From contig JAKZAN010000006.1 in NCBI GenBank assembly GCA_023053545.1, positions 1,245,001 through 1,309,000 of the forward strand: 64,000 bases of DNA, written 5' to 3'. The notes beneath the pieces are model-generated. The model saw only the letters and a list, made by a program, of their open reading frames with translations, was not told the origin of the DNA and made no database searches. Made by a program: the position numbers and the translations under genes. Of the stretch, positions 12,301 to 24,300 are shown piece by piece. This DNA comes from Lepidurus packardi. Its lineage: Eukaryota; Arthropoda; Branchiopoda; Notostraca; Triopsidae. How positions within the stretch are numbered: the first letter of the stretch is position 1; each line of letters begins with the position of its first letter.

Positions 12301-15300
12301 TAGCTTAGTAAAAAAAAAACGAGAAATTTTTATGAAAAAATTTCGTCTTCATCTTCACTAGCAAAATTTTCAGAATTTTTTCTTCAAAACTTGTATCCAT
12401 ATTTTCAGTGTGTTCAAGAGAATAATTAGTGTTGTGTAAAGCGACTAAATTCTCAAAACTATCCATCTTATTTTGAGTGGTAGCTTAATAAAGATAACAA
12501 AAAGTATTGGTTTCAAAAAAGTTGACTAAGCTAGTAGCTTAGTAAAGCCTAGTAGCGTATAACCATAAAACAGCATCCAAATCAACATCACAATCACAGT
12601 AAGCGACTGTAAAGCGACTAAAGCGACTAAATTCTCAAAACTATCCATCTTATTTTGAGAGTGGTAGCTTAATAAAGATAACAAAAAGTATTGGTTTCAA
12701 AAAAGTTGACTAAGCTAGTAGCTTAGTAAAGCCTAGTAGCGTATAAACATAAAACAGCATCCAAATCAACATCACAATCACAGTAAGCGACTGTAAAGCG
12801 ACTAAAGCGATTGTGTAAGGCGACTAAATTCTCAAAACTATCCATCTTATTTTGAGAGTGGTAGCTTAGTAAAGATAACAAAAAGTATTGGTTTCAAAAA
12901 AGTTGACTAAGCTAGTAGCTTAGTAAAGCCTAGTAGCGTATAACCATAAAACAGCATCCAAATCAACATGACAATCACAGTAAGCGACTGTAAAGCGACT
13001 AAAGCGATTGTGTAAGGCGACTAAATTCTCAAAACTATCCATCTTATTTTGAGAGTGGTAGCTTAGTAAAGATAACAAAAAGTATTGGTTTCAAAAAAGT
13101 TGACTAAGCTAGTAGCTTAGTAAAGCCTAGTAGCGTATAACCATAAAACAGCATCCAAATCAACATGACAATCACAGTAAGCGACTGTAAAGCGACTAAA
13201 GCGATTGTGTAAGGCGACTAAATTCTCAAAACTATCCATCTTATTTTGAGAGTGGTAGCTTAATAAAGATAACAAAAAGTATTGGTTTCAAAAAAGTTGA
13301 CTAAGCTAGTAGCTTAGTAAAGCCTAGTAGCGTATAACCATAAAACAGCATCCAAATCAACATGACAATCACAGTAAGCGACTGTAAAGCGACTAAAGCG
13401 ATTGTGTAAGGCGACTAAATTCTCAAAACTGTCCATCTTATTTTGAGAGTGGTAGCTTAATAAAGATAACAAAAAGTATTGGTTTCAAAAAAGTTGACTA
13501 AGCTAGTCCATGCAAGCACACGTGTCAATGCACGCAATGTCATGCAAGCACACGAAAACGTTTTAACACAAAATAACCGATCAGCTGTATTTCATTCCCA
13601 CCAACAGTTGCGTAATCTCTCCTCTACTCGGCGCTAACTACTCCCCCCTTTACTTCTTTCTCCAACACACTGACAACCCTACTCCCTCCAACTTAACTGA
13701 CTATCGCTTGCCACCTTCTCTTACTCCCTCTTTCTGACTCTTTCCCAACAAACCACCACCAGAAAACCGTACAAAGAAAAAGGATCAACCCCCTCCCAAC
13801 TCGATACTCTTCCATCGCCGTCCCCACACAAAAATATGTGACGTATCTACGTGCACATAACAGCTTAGTAAAGACTAGTAGCGTATAACCATAAAACAGC
13901 ATCCAAATCAACATCACAATCACAGTAAGCGGCATGTAATGTACGTCATTAGTTTGCAGTCACTCGTACGTCATTAGTTTGGATAAAACATTCTTAAAAC
14001 GTTCTTAAAACATTCGATAAAACAGGTCTTAAAAGCGGTTCTTTCATTTCCTTCCAGTTGGTTGCAGAAGTACGACAAGAAAACCAAGCGATTGTGGTTC
14101 CTGTGGAGCGACCAAGAGCCTCGTGAGACTGATTCAAAATCTATAAGCTGTGGATGCTTAGGAGGGTGCGCCTTTTTCGGTCGTAACGAAAGTGGGCGTC
14201 TGTTCCTCTCCAAACAAGCCCTCAAATCCAAGCCGAATGCGGTCTCCCAGTTTGCCACCTTTCGCGTGGCTAACCCAGGCGAAGATCCTGGCTATGGCCA
14301 AAGCATTTTACACGAACAGCGTCTTCTCTTTGACGTGTTCGCCAGTCAAGTCCGCCCCTTGCCTACTTCTCCTGGAAATGGAGCTCGTAGCGGTCAGCAC
14401 AACTCCACTCACCCAAGTTGTAGTAGTAATAACAGTTATTCGCGACCGTCCTCGTCCACTCTGGAAGAGCGGTTCCTCTTGTCCAACCCTGTGTCCATAG
14501 GCGATGCCTCTAACGGAACCGAGACAGGTCACTCCATCATAGTCCATCCACTTCCTTATCCCGGGTCTCATCATTCCAGCTTTTCATTGGAAGAGGAATG
14601 CCACCACGACTTTAGCGACGATGTTCCTTTACTCCCCATGGACAGAAAGGAAATTCAGCGCAGTTCCTCCCTCACAAAAGCCGTTCAGACACGATCCAAT
14701 CCCCCCAAATTTAAACTAGGCTTAATTAGCAAGAAAGCTGCGCAATCGACGCCGTTGCTGACGTTGGCGAATTCCACAAGCAGCAAAAAGTCGAGCCGTG
14801 CCTCACTACCGGATTTGGTGAGCACCTCGCCCAAGAAAACCTTCTCCAGACTCAGCTCGCAAGCTAGCTATGGCATGTCCGAGTCGTTTTACTCTGCAGC
14901 GGAAGAGGACGAAGAAGAGGAAGAGGGCGATACGTTCTTGACCGCCAGCAAAGGCGGTGGGAGCACGACTCGCTTAGTAGAAACGAACCTTTTGGCGGCC
15001 GCCGTGGATAAAGTCCTCCAACGGTCGCCCTCAGAGGCACTGTGGCCCGAAAATGATACCATATCTCAAAATTCGCTCGAAAGTGGCGATAGCACACTTG
15101 CACCGTCGCCGTCCTCCATTTCCTTCGCGTCGGCAGTCTCTTCACCCCCAGATTTCTCTCTGGTCGATTTGCACGCGCAAACCCATCGTCCCATAAGTGA
15201 GTCGCCTTTACTCATGGCCTCGTACAGCCGTTGTTTGAGCCGTGCCTCGTGCCAGCGCTGGTCCACCAGTCCTTCCTATCCCGCCCATATCTTCTACGAA

Positions 15301-18300
15301 CCTTCTCCTGGTCCGCAGTTTCAGATCGTCTCGGAAGGTTTCACAGCGTTCAGGTTAACGGACCTGGAAACGCCCAATACGAGCGCCAATTGCGCCAGCG
15401 CCTCGTCCTTCTCCAAAGCCATGCCTCCTAGTTTTGGCAAAGCTTGGGATGGGAGCTATCCTGCGAGGTCTCAAACAGCCAACGAAGAAAACGACAGCGA
15501 AATCCGGTTTACTTACCCGGCCTTGCCCGGTGCATCTAACATTGTGGTCAAGTTGGACGGTCCAGTACATATCATGCTTTGTCCGCTGTCCTTGGAATCG
15601 ATTCAGAGCATGTTGGAAGCGTTGACGCCCAGTTTGGAGAACTTGCATCCGTTAATCATTGTAACACGCTTGCAGCAGCAATGCGTGAATTTTGTGCTCC
15701 AACGTAATCCCTTACTGCGGTCCAAATCGGCTGAGCTGAGCGTCAAAGTCAAGGACGATGTTCAGCAACCGCAATCCGTCATCGAACAAACCTATGCGGA
15801 GCACTGGCGGTTGTCGTGCAACTTGCCAAAAATCCATCTCTGCTTTTTGCAAGTCGGAATCGTGGAAGAAGTCATATCTTTTTCGGCATTGGACCATCCC
15901 AGGGATCTGCTCTGTGTAGCGCTTTTAGCTTTCAGTATGCAGGACTTGCTGATCCAAGCGGAAGGCGAAAAAACTAGTTACCACGTTGTTCACGCAGCCA
16001 AAGCGCCGCCTGAAGTTGGACCAGCTAAAGGGAAACGTCAGTCAACCACTTCCAAAGCTTTGGGACCCAGTCATGAAACGTTGTTCGTGGAATCATCATC
16101 GACTCGCGGAGAGCAAAGCCTCGTATCTGCCAAACTAGGTAGAATTGGATTACCGTTAGCAATTAAAATAAGAAAGAAAATTAGGAAATAAAATGATGTT
16201 TCGTTTTAGGATTTCGGAAAAGATTATCTTAGCGCATTAAAACAGTGTTTGTTCAAAGATTAATTACTGTAGAACAGAGGTGCCTCGCATAACGGCATTT
16301 GGCATTCGTTATAGGAATCGTTCGTTACGCGGGACGCCGTTTCCCATAGGTTACTAGTAATTAGGATCGGGAGTAATTGGGATCCGTTCCCAAGGCCGGG
16401 CCAAAATAGCGAAAAATCGTAATTTTGCATTATGACACTTAATGCCACTTCTTTTCTCAAACCTATGAAACCACCTCCTACTGACTTTGAACTCTTCTTC
16501 CTTTTGTTCTAAAGCTTTTGAGCTTGTTCCTGGAGTGGATCTTTTAAGTTCTTCATTCATGACCCTAGCTTTCTCGGAAATTATTTCCTGCTTGGTTACA
16601 TCTCCTTTCATTTTGCTTTCATTAATCCAAACTACCACTACCTCTCCATTTCATCACCAATCGATTTTCTTTGCACCTGTGAACAAACTCTTGAGACTCC
16701 CTTGGCCACCTTAGCTTTCATGATTGATTCTCTATTGGCTAAAATTGTTCCTTTGGTTGACTTGATCACCACATCTTCAGCAGCAAAATCTACAACTCAA
16801 GCCCCTGAGTCTTTTGTGTCCATGATTTCTTGCTTCATTTCAGTAGCAAGTGCTTTTCTAATCTTCCCTCTAACGGTCTTCTTAGGTACCATTTTGACAA
16901 CACTAAAAAAAAGCACTGAACTTTCCACAAATTTCAAATGTGAAAAACGCAACAGAGCGAACATTTTCCTGCCCGCGCGTTCGTAAGCGAAACATTCGTT
17001 ATGCTAGGCGTTCGTTAGGCGAGACACCGCCGTAGTGCCTTAAAGAAATTTCGTTAATAATTTGGTTAATATTACTTGCTTTTCTGTGGATAAATGGTTT
17101 CATCCTAAGGATGTTTGTTTCCTTGTAATGTGTATTATTTCAATTCTTTATTCACGGATTTCTTTGTTTTCATTTAAGGGTGTTTACACGTTCAGTTAAG
17201 GAGACTCTGGGATGATAACGTATTTCCAGCGGATGCCATTATCACAGCCATTCCTGTCGTTTGCTCCAAAGTGGGCTTTCGACTGAAGCCAGCAGTGGGG
17301 TTGGTGTCCGAGATTAAGACTCCTTCGACTGGTCAGTCTTCGTCTCGCAGCGGAATCGAACCACAAGACCGTAGCCATCGCTTGAAGGTTCAATGGTCTT
17401 CATCGAGCACTGCGTCACCTGTGTTCTTCCCGCCATTAGATGCCATGGATAAAAATAATCAGTTGGGCATTATCATGTTTGAGTGCGGCATCGAACACGT
17501 CCACGTCAATTTAGTGAAGAAAACAGCAGGAATGGACATTCTGAACAATGTTCTACACAATCAGACTCACTGCGAAGAATACGAGCGTGGAGATCGACAC
17601 TCGAGATCAGCCACTGACGCTCGACTTTCCACTCCTGCGGGCTGTAGCCAAACAGGAGAACCCTGCAGCACTAGTTCTAATTTAGGTACTACTTAGCACA
17701 TTTTCACTAAAGTGTGATCTCAAACAAATTTTCAATGTAGGCGGCAATAAGGAGAATAAACGCGATTCAAGCCATGGTAAATTTCCTAACTGGGCCAAGA
17801 AAGAGGATCAAGCTTCGGTTGCGTTGCAAGTCAAAACTTTCTGGTTTAGCTTCGCTGCTCCACCGCGTAGTCCGATAACAAAACGCATCGACTATACCAG
17901 GTACGGAATAAGTAATTTTCTTATGTTTCTTATGTATTTTTTTTTTTTTTTTTAAATACAACCGGCGTAGGCTCGCGCCTATTGCCTCGGGCTGTATTAT
18001 GCGTACGGTTGTACATTGTCAATGTTTAAATTTATATAAGTACAAGGGTAGGGTGGGGTGGTATCATGGTACCACCCCATGTGGGGAAGGAGGGGGGAGG
18101 GTGTAGTAGAAGGTAAGGGAAAGGAGGTGGTTACAATGACCACACTATTTGCATAAATCAACTGCCTGTTTGAAGAAGGATACAATTGCAGGGAAGGCTT
18201 TTTCTTGGGTCAAGATTTCATGGGTGTTAAAATGGATCTTTGACTTGCTTAACTGTCGCAGAAGGAGTGCCCTTTCTTTGTTGCGTCTTCGACAGTGGTA

Positions 18301-21300
18301 GAGGAGATGTGCCAGGTCTTGTCTGGATTGATCTTGGCACGGGCAGTGGTCGGAATCCGTTTTTGCGATGCGTTTTAGGTAGCTCTTTGTGGGGAAATGC
18401 GTAGTCCTCAGTTGTATTATTTTTGAGATAATCGTTCTGGGGAGATTTACCTGTATAATTCCTCTGTTTGACGGGCCGGGGATCAGGTCATGTAGGGGGC
18501 TAGGGCATGTCTTCCAACGATCTTTCCATTGTTCCATTAGTGAACTATCTATCATGTTTAGGGCAGCCTTTAACGATTCCGGCGGGGATGGCCAAGCTTG
18601 TATTGCTAGCTGTCTTGCTCTCTCTGTGCACGTGGTGTAACGCTTGTGCTTCGGATTATCGCAAGTGCTTGGCCAATTCCACCAATTTCTTGTGGCGTAG
18701 TATTTGAGTTTCTTATGTATGTTTGTTCTTATGTTTATTATATTATCTTATGTTTATTATTTTCTTAATTGTCTTATGTTTATGTCCAATTTTCACTTGG
18801 CAAACCAACACGTTCTCCGGATTTAGTTACATACGTACGTAAAGTGTCCCTGGGTCAAACATGACACTAGTGTGTCATTCGCCAACAATGAATTCTTCTT
18901 TTTTCAGCTAGTGGAGTGAAAGAAAATTCAAATTTTAGCGACTCTCATCAACGAAAATTGATGAGAATCGTGAAGCTAACCTAACCTAATCTAACCTAAC
19001 TTAATAACCTAAGCTAACCTAACCTAATCAAACCTAAACTAACCTAATCAAACCTAAACTAACCTAATCAAACCTAAACTAACCTAACCTAAACTAATGT
19101 ATTTACAATCCAACTACCATTTTTGAATTCGAGTGACACCCGTTTGTCATTCGTTTTCCGAGAACGTTTTGAAACCATAATACACACTAGTGTCAGTTTT
19201 ATCTCGGATTTCCGAAACTGGAGAACCTGTTGTGGCAAACGCATCACAATAAGCGGCATCTATTGTGTATACAATTTTAGAGTGGCATTGCTGGTTTATT
19301 TGGAGTACAATATTTTAACAGAAATAATCCATTCTTTACCTCCGTACAGACTGGACTGGAATTTATTAAGCACAGCCACGCCTGCTATTCGAGCATGGCT
19401 AAGTGCAGGTGACCGTCTCTACATAACTGTCAAACATACTGTGGGTGCTGCGAAAACACGCTCTTTGGCTGTGGTGACAGCCTTGATGGCTGAAGGTTTG
19501 GAAGCTCAGCAATTACATTTGCCAGTCAAGAGACGCTATGCGTGTCTGTCGCCATTTGCTCAAAGTCTACAGCAAGATCCTTCGTGCCAGTTGACTTTCT
19601 TGCTCCACAAACTTGTGCTGGAATCCGACAAGCACCTCTTAGCTGAGAGCTTGCAGCGCAGCACGTTGCCACCCCTTTCACTTCTGGAACAGGTTAGTTA
19701 GAGCACACATATTTTCTTTGTTTTTTTGCAGTACTACTTCTAATTCGGGTACTATTTAGCAAGTTTTCACGAAAATGTGATCCTAAGATCAAAGTGTAGT
19801 GTCCGTTCGTAACAAACCCTCTCCTTAATCCCAACAAAATACAACAAAGTATTCAATAAGTGGGTTTGACTTTCAGGGAGTAGTGGTCCTGAGTCGACAA
19901 TGGAAGAATACGCTATATACGCCTGTATTGCTGGATACAATGGCTGCGAAACCGTCGGCCATGCCACCACGGGCTCATACGGATTCCAATGCGAATGGAT
20001 CGCCTCTGATAGACCACACGGTGCTTTTCCGCGCACGGAAAGCTTCATCAGGCGCATTAGGCAGCCAGGATAGTTTGTTAGGGTCAATGCATGCTTCGCC
20101 GCCCTATTCCGGCGCCTTTGTACCGCCACCACAACGACCGCCGTCCTTATCCAACGTTTCACCGTCAGGTCGCTATAAACAGTGGCCTGGCAGTCCCAGC
20201 GCGGACAGTTCTTCCGATCGCATGACGCTATCTAATCTGACTCTGCAACCCACCTTAAGTAGTCCGTCCGCCGCGGTGGCAGCGGCTACCGCCGCAAACG
20301 CAGCTTCTGGCATCCTCCATCCTGAAGTGGCGATAAGTTCGCCAGATGGATCGGCTGCTAACAAAAAAGGTGAGGCTGCGGGCGAAGAGGACCTGTACAG
20401 TTGGATGGTACGCCAGCAAGAATCGGCCAAGAAAGAGGAGGCTGAAAAGAAAGAATCGGTGAGCTTGGAAGTACCCGAGGCCGCCAACAAGTCGTCGCCG
20501 TGGCGAACAACGTGGCAAACGTTACGCAGTAGTCCCCTGACGGATGTCTACGTCATTTTCGCGCCCTTGCTCACGAGCTTGAATGTCGCGTCCAAGAAGG
20601 AAGTTATGCGCCATACCGATGATTGGGCGGGCGATTGGCTGAGCCAGAGCAATACTGCATCGGTTTTGGCGAGTGTGGACGAATTGCGCGTGGAAATTTT
20701 CGAAAGCGAGCAAGCCCACGTGGGTAAGAAGGGCAAAGTCGGTGCACGACCAGGACAGCCGGGGAAATTCCTGCTCTACATTCCCCCGGAAGTCCCTGCC
20801 TTCTTGTGCGAGAAAATCGCCCTGGAATTGGACGTTAGGAAGGTACCCACTGCCATCAGCAATGGGCCAGCGATGCCTTCGAGAGCTGAGTCGGGGATGA
20901 AGAAAACCAAAACTACAACCATGCTGAATTTCAGTATCTCGGTGGGCTACATTGCTCAACAAGTTAATATGCCGTTACTGCGCCTCTTGCATCAAATCAC
21001 CAGCGTATATATCAACGTCAAGGAAACACAGAGTCAATTGCGCGAACACAGGCCCGATATGAAGACGATGACCTGCATTCCCTCCATATCCAACAGTTTG
21101 GATGGCTTTTCTAAAGACGAAGTAGGCAGTGCCAGTACGGATTGCCGGATGTCCTCCACACCAGGAGAGTTTAACATACAACCGCATTCGGGCTCTATCA
21201 TGAGTCGCCTCAGGAACAGTACCAGACTCAAAAGAGGTATTCAAAGCATGGCAAAGCTTTATTATTTTTATTAAACCGTCGTAGGCCTCGTCTATGGACC

Positions 21301-24300
21301 GCTCCTTTTATTCAGATTTCATTATTATTACATAGCTTTTCGTTATATGGTTTTTGACATTTTACATGTAATGGGGGCACGCAGACACAAGGACTACACG
21401 ACAAAAGGACTATGATCCCCGACTTAAGGACTAGAGACCCCTAACCTAGCCTAGTCTTAACCTAACGTAGGGTGCGTTCCAATTGGCGACTCAACCCAGG
21501 TTGAAGTGGGTTTTCAACTCGGGTTCCAGAACTCGCCTGTTTCAAGTGGCCAAACTCGGGTTCAAAGCGGAGTTTGGGGAAGGGTTGTTCGACTCCACTT
21601 TGGATCAGGGTTGAACACAGCAGAAGCGAGTTGGGGGACGTTTCGCGTCTGGGTGCTAGGTGGAGTCGTGGTTCTATGTAAACAAAACAAAGCTTCATTG
21701 ATTCAAACTAAGATTCATTGTCTCTGATTACAAGTTATATCGATTCCAACCATAACCCGATTGAATAGTACAAGTGCCTATTGGAACGCGGGTTTACTCA
21801 ACCCGAGTTCAGAAAACTCAACTCCCTAGTCGAGTTCGCAATTGGAACGCACCCTTAGTCCTAAACTAACCTAGTTTCAACCTAACCTACCTAGTCCTAA
21901 CCTACCTAGTCCTGACCTAACCTAGTCTTAACCTTACCTAGTCCTAACCTAACCAAACCTAGTCCTTAACGACTCTCCCGGACAGACGTTTTTTTTTTTC
22001 CTCGGGATTCCATCAAGATGTCCACACATGGCATGTTCTAAGTTTTTCGGAACTCCGCCCAAGTCCCCATAAACAATAACATTCCCTCGTGCCTCCAAGG
22101 TTTACAAGTTTGCATTAATATAAATTGAATTAATTTTTCACATCAGCTGGCTAGTACCTACGTTGGTTTTTGTAATACGGACATTTGAACGAAGCGCGCC
22201 TGTGTTTGTTTACAAAGGGTGGGAGGAACGCCCAAAGCGGCAAATGCTGATTGGCTGTTTACTTTCAACTCCCTGGAAAACTTGCGTTTTCCAGGGAGTT
22301 GAAAGTGAGGCCTAAGTATTTACGTGAGGCCTAAGTTTTCCTGATTCTGAAATCCGGAGTCTTTCCTTCCCTGCGAGCATGGAAAATTAGAAAGCGTAAA
22401 AAAACGTCTGTTGGGGAGAGCCTTTAAGTCGGGGTTCATAGTCCTTGTGACGTAATTTTTAATACTGCTTAAACACCTTTTAATCTCGTTGGCGCTTAAC
22501 GAATGATCACAGACTTTTTGGTCCCTTGAAAGATTCTTCTTCTTCTTTGTGTTGTTAAAGACGACAGGCGAATTGTCGCATCGTCGTCTGCAGCATTCCC
22601 AATAGGTGTCGCTATTGTATTCTCTTCTGTTGCTACTTTCCTAGGACCAATCTTGAAATCAATCAATTATTGAAAGATTAAAGAACCGTAGTCCTATTGT
22701 CGGGGCCCGTAGTCCGTGTGTCCCGTTGCCGTAATGGCAAAGCTTAACTTTCATGTTGAGGCGAATTTAATCATGCGTTGCGTTTCTCTATGTTTAAGGG
22801 TACACGGGTTTGAAAATGGCATCGAGTCCCTTATCGGTACCGGGTAGCCGGGAACTACGGTCGCCGACGTCACCTTCTCCTGCCTCTGTGTTAAGCCAGA
22901 AGCATGAAATCCGCTGCTGGAAGACGGTTGCCTATTTGGTGGATCTGTATGCCTCCATGCCGGATAGCAAAGTAGTCCTGGCTAGTGCTAAAGAAGATTT
23001 AGCCCATGGGCCACGTTTTAGACCCGATTATCGAGGGTCTTTTTTGCCGAGCATGGATACAGTTGATGGCGACAGAAGCAAACATGTCGGCTGCGTGGTA
23101 ATTTTTGGCGTAGTCTGTATTAACAAGGTGCGGTTGCTGGCCATGCTCAGCGGTTTACGCTTAGAAGCAGAAATATCTGCCATCCAGTCGAGTTTTTCGT
23201 ATAAAGAGGCGAGCCATGTTACCGCCGAGAATAATGCCATTGAATCGTCACTGACAGGACACGTGGGCCGAGCCATGATCGTCCTTTTGGAAGGCATTGC
23301 TCCTAGTCAGCAGTGAGTTTGATGAAGAATTTATTGTGTTGCACATTTTTTTGATTTTTTTCTCGTTTCTCTAGGACAGTTGTCAAAGTTACAGTGGGGA
23401 AATCCCAGGCATTGTACTCGACCATTACCGACGCCTTGAAGAAACAGCATAACTCCGGATTGGTGACCGTGGGAGCGGTCTTAGTTGATATTCCTCAACA
23501 TCCAGTTGTACTGCATGGCATGATGACCCGTGGTACTAAGCAGCTGTCATCCACGCTTCAAGTACACGAAGAAAACGCAATGTGTGACTTTAACTTTGTA
23601 AGAAACTGTTGTACAGGAATTCCGCGTGCCCCGTTTCTCCAGCCGCGCAAGCCGTGCTACAGCATTGGATGTAGATGTCGATAATGGGCCCTTGGGTTCA
23701 CAGTCCCCGAAATCGATGCATAACGGTTATGCTAGCAAACCAGTTCTCACGAAGCCAAGCAATAAGCTTTTGGAACCTCTAGTCATGCAGTTTTCTATCA
23801 TTTTACAGGTAGAAACTTTAAGAATGAAATACTTGCATATGAAACACTTAAGAAGTTGTCTTCTTTTTATCGTTTAAATAGAGTTTGAGCATAACTGCGG
23901 CTCTTTTGCCCTCTTTACAAGCACAGTATCATATGGAGCAAGTGGTCAGTACCGGTATTACGGGCAACAAAGCGGGATTTTCGGTTGACCTTGCCAAACA
24001 CTCGCTGAGTTTTACCACCAAATTGCAGGTACACACACGATAGATTTAAACTTGTGTGTATTAAACTCAGCGGTATCCAGGTCTCGGAAGCCAATCTACC
24101 CCCTTCTGCTTGCATTGATTTACCTGAAGTTCATGTCACAGCCGAGTACAAGCAAGACGGCATGACTCCAGAAGGAATTCAGTTTTTTGGTACTTTAAAA
24201 AGATAGGATTAGGAATATCTTTTAAACAAAACTTGTCTAGATGACGTCGTACTTTGTCGCGGAAGTTTTCTCAACGCTACCGCCGAAATTGGAGTTTTTG

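Noticed and set aside
14308..15897. Several minus-strand and alternate-frame ORFs across BLTP1 exon 20
   Set aside because: All are shadows of a 2-kb coding exon whose plus frame matches the BLTP1 family.
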